Source: Verticillium longisporum (taxonomy: Eukaryota > Ascomycota > Sordariomycetes > Glomerellales > Plectosphaerellaceae). Taken from it: a DNA stretch of 64,000 nt. The translations under genes were made by a program, and so were the position numbers. Under the pieces are notes generated by a model. The model was not told the origin of the DNA. It ran no database searches and worked only from the letters and a program-made list of their open reading frames with translations. Shown here piece after piece: positions 1 through 10,600 of the stretch (positions within the stretch are counted from its first letter, which is position 1; every line of letters begins with the position of its first letter). Location: positions 3,782,001 to 3,846,000 of the forward strand of contig JAETXT010000006.1 in NCBI GenBank assembly GCA_019188255.1. The letters are read 5' to 3'.

Positions 1-334
1 GGGAGGCATTGTTGTTTTTCTGATTCTTGTTATTCGGTTCACTTGTTACGCGCGCATGAGAAAAATACGTCAGAAAAGGGGAAGGGGCAGAATTTGACCA
101 GTTGCGGGCCGCATTCAGAATGCAGGACAGCAGGCATCCAGGCGGCATAGATTATGTTGTAGATGTTAGAACCACGACGAGGAGCATCCAAGTCGCGTTA
201 ACTATGATCATCCCCAACATCCGAGTACCTTGGCTTAAGTGTGATGAATGAACTAATTGTACATGTTGTTCTAGAAGACGCCCAAGTGAGAATCCCCCCG
301 GGCCCCAGATATGTTTGCGACAACGCCTGCTCAC
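1..334. other. Left-edge region without a recognised gene
   Basis: I see no convincing coding sequence, RNA gene or repeat. The part nearest 335 is presumably the 3' UTR of the small minus-strand gene that ends there. Confidence 0.4.
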
Positions 335-588
335 TCACTGCCCCTCACGCCTGTCGACGACCGTCACACGCGGCACGTAGCGATCGACGACAGCCTTGTC
401 CTCGGCAGGGGCCTTGTACGTCTCCTCGGCGCGGTCGGCAAGGTAGTGGCCCGCGAGGCCCCAGCCGATGATGCCAATGCCGACGCCGATGCGCGTCCTC
501 GAGGAGAGATTCCTGAATGTCCTGCCCGCATCTTCAGCCGACGTGCAAGGAAACAACGGGAGGGGCGAGCAGGGGCGTACTGGAACAT
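335..588 (-). CDS. Small single-span membrane protein, probably mitochondrial
   Basis: Proposed exons, 5' to 3' on the minus strand: 588-581 and 521-335, giving 64 residues. The first exon carries only ATGTTCCA. The donor is GTACGC, and the acceptor GCGGGCAG follows a GCTGAAG branch-like site. This gives a start reading MFQTFRNLSSRTRIGVG and avoids the otherwise unsupported upstream reading frame. Residues about 14-30 (GVGIGIIGWGLAGHY) form one membrane-spanning segment after a short basic N-terminus, and the tail is polar and charged. The shape is that of small fungal inner-membrane or respiratory-assembly proteins, but I do not recognise a named family. The first exon is the least certain part; the second exon is well supported by its composition. 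Confidence 0.55.
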
Positions 589-1519
589 TGCAATGTCAGG
601 GTAATCTGCTGAACAGTGCCTACGCACGAACGAACGGACGGGTCTGGGTGCTCTTGAGGTCCTTGGCCCTAGCGGCAGAGGTCGGGGTGTCGTCGGGCGC
701 GTGGGCGATGGAGAGGAATCGAAAGATGGCGGGACCCTGTTTCGTTGGCGTTGTGAGGACTGAATGTCGCAGGAGGGATGAGGGTTGAAAAGTAAGCATG
801 TCCTTCATTGGGGGAGTGCCGCCCAGTCCAAGGGCGTGAGTGCGTGTGTGTGCTAAGGTAAGATCCCGGGCCAGACTCCACTTTGCTCCTATGCCGCCTC
901 TGGCGCGAGCACGCAGTCTACGACTCCCGTCCACCAAAGTCTCACGATCAAGGCTTGTTGTGATCAACATTTTACGCTTGTGATTCCCGGCGAAGAGCCG
1001 AAAGACTCTTGTCGTTGATTCGACGTCCGTCCGCCGAGGGGATTGCTGACAACCACGGAGGAGAGATTGCAAGGCTGGCCCTGCGGATAGGCTTCTGAAT
1101 ACAGCAGCGTCGATGCCTCCGTGCTTCTCTCGATGGTATTCAAATCATGGCACATGGACACATGGCACTTATGACCCTTCGTAGGAGATACCCGGCCAGG
1201 ACCAGAACACGCTAGTCGCGTGACGACCACGGAGCATGATCTACAGCCATGAGTTGCTGCTGCTGTCTTCACTTGTATGTCTTGGGCATCATCACCGCCC
1301 CATCACGGGCCATGACGATACGGACCGTTTTATGCAAGTTAGGTATCATTAGCAAGAAGGAAGCGTACATTGAAAACAGTAAAAGCAAAGCATTCAACGC
1401 CCGGAGGCGTCGTCTCGGATAGCCCCCTCCATTTTTCATCCCCTGAACTCCTCAGAAGCAACCCGAATAAAACCCAAGCCTGCCCCCGGCGGTCTCCTTC
1501 CGTTTCCCCATCCGTCGCT
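589..1519. other. Intergenic region upstream of the 64-aa gene and downstream of ARP9
   Basis: It holds the promoter of the small minus-strand gene on its left side and the 3' flank of ARP9 on its right. Open frames here on either strand have low-complexity, non-conserved translations, and I do not support any as a gene. Confidence 0.4.
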
Positions 1520-4437
1520 TTACTGGAGCATCGAGTGGGTACGGATGCCCTTGGGGCCCATTTCGCTGCGGACAGGTCAGTTCAACTGAGGGCAAGAGGA
1601 AGCGTGAGGGAGACAGAAGAGAGACGGTGGAAGAACACATACTTGTACTCGATACGATTCAGGCTCATCATGCGCTGGGCGTCAAGGCTGGCCATGTCCA
1701 GGTTGTGGACGGTGAAGGCGAGCCGACCGGCCACCAGACAGCCGAGGAACATGGCATCCTCGAAGCCGTGCTTGGTCCACTGCGTCAGGTAGGTGGGCAT
1801 GGGTGCCAGCTTGATGCTCGTGGGCGTCTGGCTGTGGAAGTGGTACGAGTGGCCGCCCGAGGTGCTGTTGGGATCGCCGACGGCACTGCCAGGGGCGCCC
1901 GGAGTAGAGGGTCCGCCAGGCGGGAGGCCGAACGAGGAGGCGGTGGTAGCAGCCTGCAGCAGGGGTTGACGCCGGACGACGTGGTGCCGGAGGGGCCGAG
2001 CTGATGGGGAGCACCTGTGAAGGACCCGGTGGGGGTCTGCGATCCGGTACCGGTAGGCGTGGCCATGTTGGAGGGAAGCTCCGAGGTGAACATGGTGGCA
2101 GTGCTGGGCGAAACGAGGTGACGGGCCAGCAGGGTCTGGTAGATGTTCTCGCGGAGGCCGCGCAGACGGGCACCGCCTCCAACAATGACAATGTTGTCCC
2201 AGCAGGCGGGGCGCATGTACATTTCGTAGACACTCTCCTGAATGGTGCGGTAGATAGTGCCGACGATGCGATCAACCTCATCGCGGTTAACAAAGAGGAA
2301 ACGCTCAAGGCCAACCTCAATATCGCGACGGACGCGTTTGTTTACAGGCTGCGCGTTCAGGGCCACGGTAGTGTCGGCCTCGGGAATCTCGTAGGCCACA
2401 GCAGCGACGGACTCGGGAGCCGGCGGGGCAGGGGTCGCTTCAGCCTTGACCTCAACGCCATTGGCGTCCGTCTTGGACTCGGCCGTCTCAGAGGTGGGCT
2501 CAGAGGGCTTGGCTTCATCGGCGGAAACGGGCGCTGCGGCGCTGTCGGTCTTGGGCTCGTCAGTCATGTCGACGTCTTTGTCGTTACCATTGCTGTTGCC
2601 GTCAACGGAAGCATTGGTTTCTTTGGATGCACCGTTGGGCTTTGGCTCCTGCTGGGGCTCCTCCTGGATGACCTCCTCGTAGTGGAAGATATTGTGGGTT
2701 CGCTTCGAGTTTGGGAGCCGGGTCAGCCGGGCATTTTCGGCCTCCTGTGCTTTTCCCTTCCGTCCTTTGCCGGGTCCGGCGGCGGTCTTTTCCTTTTCCT
2801 TCTTGGCAAGGAACTCGCGAGTCTGGCCGCTGGTGACGATGCTAGTAATATCGAGAACGCCGTCATTATCGCCGGTCGTGGTGGTAGCAGCAGCATCATC
2901 ATCAATGCCACCCTCGACGACGGGCTTAGAGGGATCAATCTTGGGGGCGTCGGGAATGGCAGCTGCAGCGCCATCACCAACGACAGCGTTTGCAGCGACG
3001 CCAGCCGTGGAGGCGGTAGGGAGATCCATGCGTGCTTCAGCCTCGGGGTTGTAGGGAAGAGCTTCGGCAATGGGGCTCTTCTTCAGCTGCTCAGCCATGT
3101 CGTACGTGAAGCCCTTGTCCTTGAGCAAACTTTGAAGCTTGCGGGTGAAGACTTCGCCGCCAGCAATGATCCGTTCGGGGTTGAAGTTGCCCAGCATTCG
3201 GTGAGCAACTACGCGACCCTCGTAGATGCAGGACACATCGACCTTTTCGAAGCCAATGTCGACAACGGTAGCATTGGTCCATCTAACACCATAGGTCGTT
3301 GCGAGGCCACTGTGGATCATGCAGAGAGCGGGCGTGCGCGTGTTCTCGAAGATGTAGCGGGCAATCATCTCGGTATGGGGGCGAGCCCACTGAGGGGAGA
3401 CCATGAGAACGATCGGGGTGTTATGGTACGTGGTCGTCAGCAGACCGTGAACATGGTCGAGGAAGGCGAGGAAGGCATTCATGTTAACGATGCGACCAGC
3501 TGCCGGGTTCGGCGTGTCAGCACATTGTGTCTTTCGTTCCTCGGCGGGCCCAAGCCCAGAGAGGGCAAGGCAGGCGCGCGCGCTGCAAGCCAGGCAGGAG
3601 CGCGCGGTGCAAGCCAGGCGGGAGCGGCGCGCCGCGCGGCGCAACGCAAGGCGGAGGGACGGGATAGATAGACTTACCAACAATGGGATACACAGCGCCC
3701 TCGTCAGAATCCGTGTCCTCGACCCATTCGTACTCATCTTCGGCGCCAGAGGCAGGCGCGTTGTCGGTGCGGGCCTTCTTGCGCTTGTAGGTGTGGTAGG
3801 GACGCCACTCGTCGCTGTCGCTGTCCTTGAACATGCGCGTGGGGATGCGATGCGCCGGGGGCGTGAGCTCGCCGCAGCCGAGCTGGGCCATGGTTGTGTG
3901 ACTTCCGGGGCAGATGACGAGGATCTGGTCATCCCGGAACTTGCCCGTCTGGCTCGACATGGTGACGGTCTTCTTCGCCGGGGTGGAAGGCGGCTTCCTG
4001 GGAGTGGGGGTGGTGGGCTGTGACGCCTGGCGCTTCTGGCGCTGCTTGTCTTGTGCCTTGTGGAGGCCCTGAGCTGCCTTGCTCTCCTTCTTGCTCTGAT
4101 TCTTCTTCGTCTGCTTCTTCTCGGTCGAGGGAGTGCCGGGATAGGAAGCGGCAGGTGCTGTCGCAACAAGCGAGGGTGTACCGTGAACGGGAATTGGGCG
4201 GCTGAAAGAATCAACCAGGCAACTCTCCTCAGTGGGATCCGGGTATTCAAAACGACGATGGTACAAGCCAGGGTCGGCGATGTGGCGAGGCTCGAAGTGG
4301 TGAAGCTGATGCTGGACGTAGGAGCTTCGGTCGCGATCTTGTTCCTGATCGGGGTCCTGGTCCTGGTCTGTGAGGGGCGCCAGGAAGGTATTGAAGTCGA
4401 AGCTGCTTCCCGACGCGTTCCTGCTGGGCATGGTCAT
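1520..4437 (-). CDS. ARP9: Actin-related protein 9, SWI/SNF and RSC chromatin remodelling subunit (one-base frameshift in the assembly)
   Basis: Exons on the minus strand: 4437-3678, 3499-1643 and 1565-1520. In yeast and fission yeast Arp9 is a nuclear actin-related subunit of the SWI/SNF and RSC remodellers. Sequence hallmarks are an N-terminal actin-fold strand (ILVICPGSHTTMAQLG), an ATPase-like segment around VSPQWARPHTEMIARYIFEN, the glycine loop IVIVGGGARLRGL, and a C-terminal end HGFEDAMFLG...RIEYNEMGPKGI that matches my memory of fungal Arp9 proteins. A long acidic/alanine-rich insert (about 3070-2400) separates the actin-fold halves, as is usual for fungal Arp9. The reading frame breaks at the GGGG run 1962-1965: one more base would join GTTSSGVNP to LLQAATTASSFG and give 887 residues. 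A second possible start is the ATG at 3960, in the better context CACCATGTCG, giving 728 residues. The segment 4437-3961 encodes a polar, Lys/Gln-rich extension I cannot place. Confidence 0.85.
3500..3677 (-). repeat. Intron 1 of ARP9 with degenerate 25-bp direct repeats
   Basis: This 178-bp intron (donor GTAAGT at 3677, acceptor GGCAG at 3500) is longer than its neighbours. It contains GCAAGCCAGGC at 3584-3594 and again at 3609-3619 within GC-rich repeat units about 25 bp long, with a more diverged copy to the left. Confidence 0.6.
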
Positions 4438-5414
4438 TGGCGAATGGGATGGCGTTTTGGACGCTCGGACCAAGTTCTAGGTGTGAGGCGCTAATGTGGC
4501 TTGTAAAGGTGCAAAAGTGTGGCGCCTTGTGATTTCGCTCACAAGAACCCCAGACAAAGGTGTGGGAAATAGGTATGGAGGAGAAGACAAAACGCAAAAG
4601 ACGACTGTTATTCATATGGCTCTTGCTCTTGCTTTGAAAGACTGAGTCTCTCTCTCTGCGCTCCAAGCTCCAAGCGGTGACCACATGGCGCCCCCCAAGC
4701 CCCAGCGCAAGATCGCCGTGACGACGATGACAAAAAGGACAACGACAATGGGAACACTCACGCAGGGACGTTCAACGACCATGTCAACAGTGCCTCATTA
4801 ATACCCCGTTGACATGTTGGTGTTGTCATGCAAGACCTTACATGGACCTAGGCTGGCAGGGCCAGCTCTCGAGACACAACGTTCACCACGTCCAGTCATT
4901 CCATGAGAGCTCACAAGCCAGTTCTGGTTGAGGAAGAAATTATGTTAGGTAGATATCGTACTTCTCCTAAAGACTCTTTTAGTATCGTCTCCGTGGCTGA
5001 TGTCCCAGCAATCCGTTATCATAAGCCCATGGCTTGCGACCAAAGATGTGAAATGCATGACGGCCCTGTCCTGGGCGTCTACCCCGCCACGCGCCGCCAT
5101 CCTGGCAAAACTCATGCGTGCGATAAGCTCAGGTTCTCTATCCTGGCTGACATCGCCAATTCATCCGGACATGTGCCCTGGATACCAAGCCCCAAAACGC
5201 CTCATCAATGGCCCCTCCGTTCATGGGACATGCCAAACTCCTTCCTGCCCATATATGCAGAAGTACCATACCCCACCACAGCACCAGCAAAACTGGGTAC
5301 CGATATGTTTCGTCGAAGAAAAGGTGAGATGAAAGAAAGAGTTGAAAAAAAAGAAGAAGAAAAGAAAAAGAAAAAGAAAAGGATTACATCATCATCCAGG
5401 CATACTGGCTATGC
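4438..5414. other. Intergenic region between ARP9 promoter and YSC84-like 3' end
   Basis: It contains the ARP9 promoter and 5' leader near 4438-4700. A purine tract of A/G only (about 5344-5382, GAA/AAG-like repeats) lies close to the 3' end of the next gene. I find no supported gene. Confidence 0.4.
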
Positions 5415-7645
5415 TCATGCCACAGAAACCGGTCGGGGCGATACGGCTTGGGTCTCTGCCGCCTTCTCCGGTTTTGACTGTCGCCTGGGGTTCCTCATGG
5501 GTGGGAATAAAGCGTCAACCTCGTCATCCGAGGGAAAGGCACCGGGCGCCGCAGGTTGAGGACTGAGGTCTTCCTTAGCCTCGTGGAATTCTTGTGAGGT
5601 CTTGGTGGACAACGGAATCTTGTCAACCTCGACGGCCTCATCGCCCTGCTCCCTGGATGGGGCCACTGCTACAGGTTCGTCCACCGCCGGAGTTTCAAGT
5701 ATGGAAGGGATCTCGCGGCCTTCGCTGCCTGCACAACCAGCGTCGTAGGATTGCCTCGGCGAGGTGGTAAAGTTGGAGTGCAGAGGGCTTGCGAGGTGGC
5801 TGACATCGCCCAGCTCACTCTTGCTCGCTCGCGAAGCCCGCGCGGGACTTCTGGTGGGAAGGGGCGGGGGAATCCGCTTGGGAATCGTCACAAGGGAACC
5901 TTTGACCTGAATGGGAGATGCAATCATAGCTGTGCGGGCTGTCGGCTGCAGAGACGCCACCTCATAGATGATGGGCTCCTCGTCGTCCTCGCTCTCATCA
6001 TCCTCGTCGTCTGCGTCGTCGTCGCCGTCGTTCTCATCGTTCCCCATCTGGGACTCCATCTCCTCCTTCTCATAGATGCTCGAAGCCTTGGTGGCTGTGT
6101 CGTCCAGTGTGCTACCGTCTGTCCTCGAATGTCCATCGGTACTCGTGGCGCTGTCTGTCATGGTACAGCTCTCGATCGAGTGGCTGCCGCTGATCTTCCT
6201 GATCGGTGTGAGATCAATCTTGGTGTAGTCGACCTCATCAGGTTCCTTATGTGGGGTTTCTTGGTTGCCAGCCGCTGCATCCCGTCCATCCTCACTTTGG
6301 CTGTGGGACGGTGTCGTGCTGGGGGTCTGGCACAGATCAGTCTGTGTATGAGCATCAGACATCTTCGTCGTCTCTGTCCTTGTTGACATGTAGCTGCCCC
6401 TGTTGCTCTCAGTGACGGATGCTTGTACACTCTGCCGGCTGAATTTGGAAAAGGCAGGGCTAGTCGGGCTAGGGGAATAATCGAAATGGCGGCTTCCTGG
6501 TCTGAGACGCGTGCCGGCCTCGCGGATTTCCAATCCAGCCATCTCCAGGGCAAGGATGCCGAATGGGTCTGGATCAGCGGCGTTGGGCATGCCAAATGCC
6601 CCGGTGGGCGATACGGGCGAATCGCGGGGTGTGGCAATCATGGCGTCACCAGGGGCTGGCTGGCTTGAGAGCTGGTTGATGATCGCAAGGTCTGCATCGA
6701 TGCGGCCTTCGGCGGCCTTCAGAACCTCGGTCAAAGGTAGGGTTTCTTCCACCTGTCGCGCGACGTTGCCTGCAAGAATCTGCATAGGCGTCACTTCTCT
6801 CCCATAGAATCTCTCGTTCTCATTGCCCCTTTCCCTCAGGATGCAGCCACTGAGGTCGACGGTTTGAGCTTGGCCTCTGGCCTTGAGGTAGGTCAGAACG
6901 GTACCGTCAAAGTCTCGCCATCGCACGTCGTCGCCGGTCGACTCGAGTGAGACGAGAGGTCCGCGAGTGAGACCAATGTCTTCTCCAAGTGTAACATTTG
7001 CCCTTGTGATTAGCGACTCCAGGGCCGCCATGTTGTTGATGACAAGGACGCAGTCGTATATGTCGACTCCCATGATGAAGCTAAGGATGGGAGTGTGGAG
7101 TAAAATGCCTGAGGGCGGCGACCAGGTGCCGTCAGCCTTCCGCGCAATCAGGATGCCCGAGCCTCCCGAGCCAGTCACCCAAAGACCGGAGCGCATGCAT
7201 GTGAAGATGGCGATACCAGCAGCATTTTGTATGATGCGCGTTGGGATCTTCTGGAACACCTGGATGGGGGTTTGCGGTTCGGCAGAGCTGGCGGAATTGG
7301 CGGAAGTGATGGAATGATTGTCATCCTGCAGAGGCGCGAGGTATCCGTCGGCTGGAAAACTTGTCAGCAAAGTTCAGTAGCGGCAGGCATGCCTCGCTTT
7401 GCCAGGGCATCACAACGTACAGCAGAAGGACTTGAGGATCCTCGCAGACCGATCACACTCATGGTCGAGGGTGGCTGGCCAAAAGTCCTCGCGAGCGATC
7501 CGGGAAGTCGTTGACAAGCGCTGCAGGGGTTTGGGGCGTTTGTCGGACGAGCTCGACAGTCTCTCTATGGAAGCCTTGGTCGATGTGCTGGTATTGGATT
7601 TTCTCCGGTCCCCCAAGAAGGTAGCAAAGCAGACACGCGCTGCAT
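5415..7645 (-). CDS. YSC84/SYLF (DUF500) domain protein, actin-patch/lipid-binding type (one-base frameshift)
   Basis: Exons on the minus strand: 7645-7421 and 7351-5415, joined with donor GTACGT and acceptor TTTTCCAG to read ...ILKSFCSDGYLAPLQ. The product is about 720 residues if one base is added to the CCCCC run at 7610-7614. That addition fuses the typical N-terminus MQRVSALLPSWG to the downstream frame. The SYLF domain (about residues 45-290) shows FWPATLDHECDRSARILKSF, IPTRIIQNAAGIAIF, GSGGSGILIARKADG, SPPSGILLHTP, GVDIYDCVLVIN and GPLVSL. These are classic for Ysc84/SH3YL1 proteins, which bind phosphoinositides and actin at endocytic sites. There is no C-terminal SH3 domain. The remaining 400 residues are disordered, with an acidic cluster (around 6000-6050) and proline-rich motifs that might bind SH3 partners. 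Confidence 0.85.
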
Positions 7646-10600
7646 GATCGAAGCACTGCGGTCGCCCAGCCGCTGTCGAAACGATGCAGTCGATGTGTGG
7701 TTTTAGTTGGCACCACCAGCGTCGTCTCTGCAGGCAGAGTCGCCGGGAGAGGAGAGGTTGAGGATGGGAGACGGAGGGCGGCGAGTCCGGGAGAGGGTCG
7801 GGGTTGGGCCTTTGCTTTAGGTCGAGAGACAATGGTGGGAAGAGATAGCGAGCCTGTCTCCTCCGCACCGACAGCGCAGCATAGCTCGGCAATGTCGAAT
7901 ATCTTGGCCGGACGACAGAGGCTGACTGCGGCGCGGTACAGCGAAACTGGGGGAGGGGAGGGAGAAAAGGAAGCGAAGGGACAAAAGCAAAAAGAGTTGG
8001 GCCTGGGTCCTGATTCTGGGATAGAAACCTGGGTACCTAGGTAGACAGGCAGATCAGTCTTCAGTGAGAGCGCTTATGTCGATGAGCAGCAGTAGCCGGC
8101 GGGAACGGCGTCAATCCGAGTTGGCTCGAGTTGGGACTTCAGCTGACGGTCTGGTTTCTTTGCTTGGCGAAGGAAAGGAGACTTGAGGATGTCAGGAAGA
8201 ACCCGGTAGCAGTCCGTTGGTTGCGTGAGACGCGATGTGTAGGTAGGTGTAAGGTAGGTAAGGTAGATGACGGATGGGGATGAACCAGGTGGACTTGCAT
8301 GGCCTGGCAAGCCTGACGAAAGCCTGGTGGTCCGTTCGGAGGGAAGCAGGGTCACCAGCGGATCCTTGGTTTTGTGCTGGTCATTCTTACTTTGGTCGAC
8401 AAGACGCAATGACAGAGCAGCGCGGCGCAAACTTCGCAGACTAGCAGGCAGACGGGCCAGCAGACCTTGCAGGCAGCTGCAGCCCAGAGCTCCAGCGGTC
8501 CCAAGTTGTGGGCAACAGGTCAGGGATCCATGCGTAGCAAGGTACCATGTACGAAGAGCGGAGCCAAGGCGACAGGGGTAGGCTTGCAGGGGGGCGTGCA
8601 GGGGTGGGCAGGGGTGGGCAGCGGCGAGCTTAGGCCTCCAAGGCCTCGTTCAGGGCGCTTGGGGCGACACACATTTCTCGACACCACCATCAGTCACTGC
8701 ACGTTTGGCACCCTGAGCGCCCTAGGACATCATGTCCAACAGCGGATTGGGGGCGCAGAGGCAATACCGTAGCACCACCACCACACCTGCCGGGCCGGGG
8801 CCTCAGCGTAGCGTGCTGGGCGTGGCTGCCTCTGTCGCAAGTGCAGGTGCAGTCGGGACGGCAAGACAGGCCAACCAAGGTGGGGTTCGGGCTGCCCCAG
8901 CCACTGAGGACGACGACGACGACGTGATGTCTGTCGGCCTTCCAATCTACAGTTTCTAGGTAGGTACTCACTCGCCCGTCAGAATGGAGCCAAACAAGCA
9001 AGCTTTCCCTTTTCTTCGCCAGCGAGTATTCCCCTCACCCCCAACCCAACCTTGCCAGACCAACTTGGGGACTGCCGAGTGCACTGCCCTCCACGTGTGT
9101 CGACACGCCTAGCCCGCTGCCAGCCATGACAAGCGCTGGTCTTTAGCACCAGTTCCGTCTCCTCCGACCGAATCGGCTGTCCACTTGACCGATGGCGGCA
9201 CACCAATTACCCACTCAAGGATGGGATGGCTGATTCGTGACAGGCGGCCAAGGCTTCGAAGAGTACATTTCAGAGAATTTTCATCTGAGTTCGCCGACAA
9301 AGAAACTGCCAACAGGCCCAAGCGACCCCGTCGCCGATCCGTGAGACGGGGTGATGTGTGGAAGCAAGGAAAAGCAATCCCAATCTCCCATACAACGTTT
9401 CGACTCCAACTTGAGTCAAAGAGATCGAGGTCGACTTCAGCCTCAACTGAATTCCATTGGCAACCCACATTCTGGCGCAGATCACTAGCATGGGCGTCGA
9501 AACGGTTCCAGGCAAAGACCTTCCGGAACGCTGCGGTCCCGCGACGGTCAGAAGGCAAGCAGCACGATACTTGTCAATGTCGCCGTCGAGATTCCCAATC
9601 CTCATTTCAGTGTGGGGACAAGCGTGAGGGTGTGCCCCATGTGGCACATGTTTCTCACGGTACCTGGCTAGCAGTCGTGTTTTCGTCAGAGCCTGAAGTC
9701 GTCGTCAAATCTTTTCCCCTCTGGTCCATCGGAGACTTGTGTTCCATATGCAATCGCCGGCCCGCAGCTGTCTGGTCAATTATTCCCCGACAATTCGGTC
9801 TTACCCACTCGTTCTTTTCGCTGATTGATGAGCGCCCCTGCGGAAAGCCAAATAGTGCAAGAGAAGCAATGCGCTAGTCGACCGGCCAGCCGAAGAGATT
9901 TACTGATCAACCCATTTTCGTTGTCAGAATATTGCTTTTCCTCTTGTGGAAAGACCGGCAGACGAGCCGGCGCTGGTGGCCTTCCACTGGCATGCTTCCG
10001 ACGCCGTCAGCCATTGTCTTGCCTCTTTTCGACCTGGCCTCGCTGCACATCAGACCACTCTGCGATCGCCCCTAACCCCCTTCCTGCATTGTACATGTAC
10101 AGGTGACAAAGTGAGTGAGATGCCCGAATACCTCCCGCGGCTATGACAGCTCAATGAGAGCAACATTCCACAACCACAGGCGGGGCCGTCCGGCCTCGAT
10201 CCTCCCAGGTAATACACACGAGGATTACGGAGACTGGGCGCAAAATGTCGATGTGACCCGTTCATGTCGGCACCCGTCAAATGCGGGGAGGCCGCTCCTC
10301 CCATGGCAGTACTTGTACGACTCTCTCGCATTGGGCCTACGAGCGTTTTCCAGAGGACTGCCGACCGGCCGGCCGTCGGACATTCCCCCTCTGGCCCCAG
10401 CTGAGCAAATTGCCCTCTCAGTCAGCGTTCATCCGCGTCTCGGACTGCCCGCAAGAAAAAGGAATCATTTCGCGGCACGCCACTAGTTTTGGGTCGTCGT
10501 CACCAACCATCTCTCTCCCTCGCTCGTCTCCGCCAGCGCAGTCCCCCATTCGTTAAGCCAGATAGATACCCATTTGGTCTTTCCGTTATAACGAGCCTCC

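Noticed and set aside
2004..3671. 555-codon plus-strand open frame
   Set aside because: It lies antisense to ARP9 exon 2; the Gly/Val-rich translation is the usual shadow of a GC-rich coding strand.
1520..4437. Identification as ARP8 or conventional actin
   Set aside because: The C-terminus (RIEYNEMGPKGI) and the overall layout with a long central insert fit fungal Arp9. INO80 Arp8 and actin motifs are lacking.
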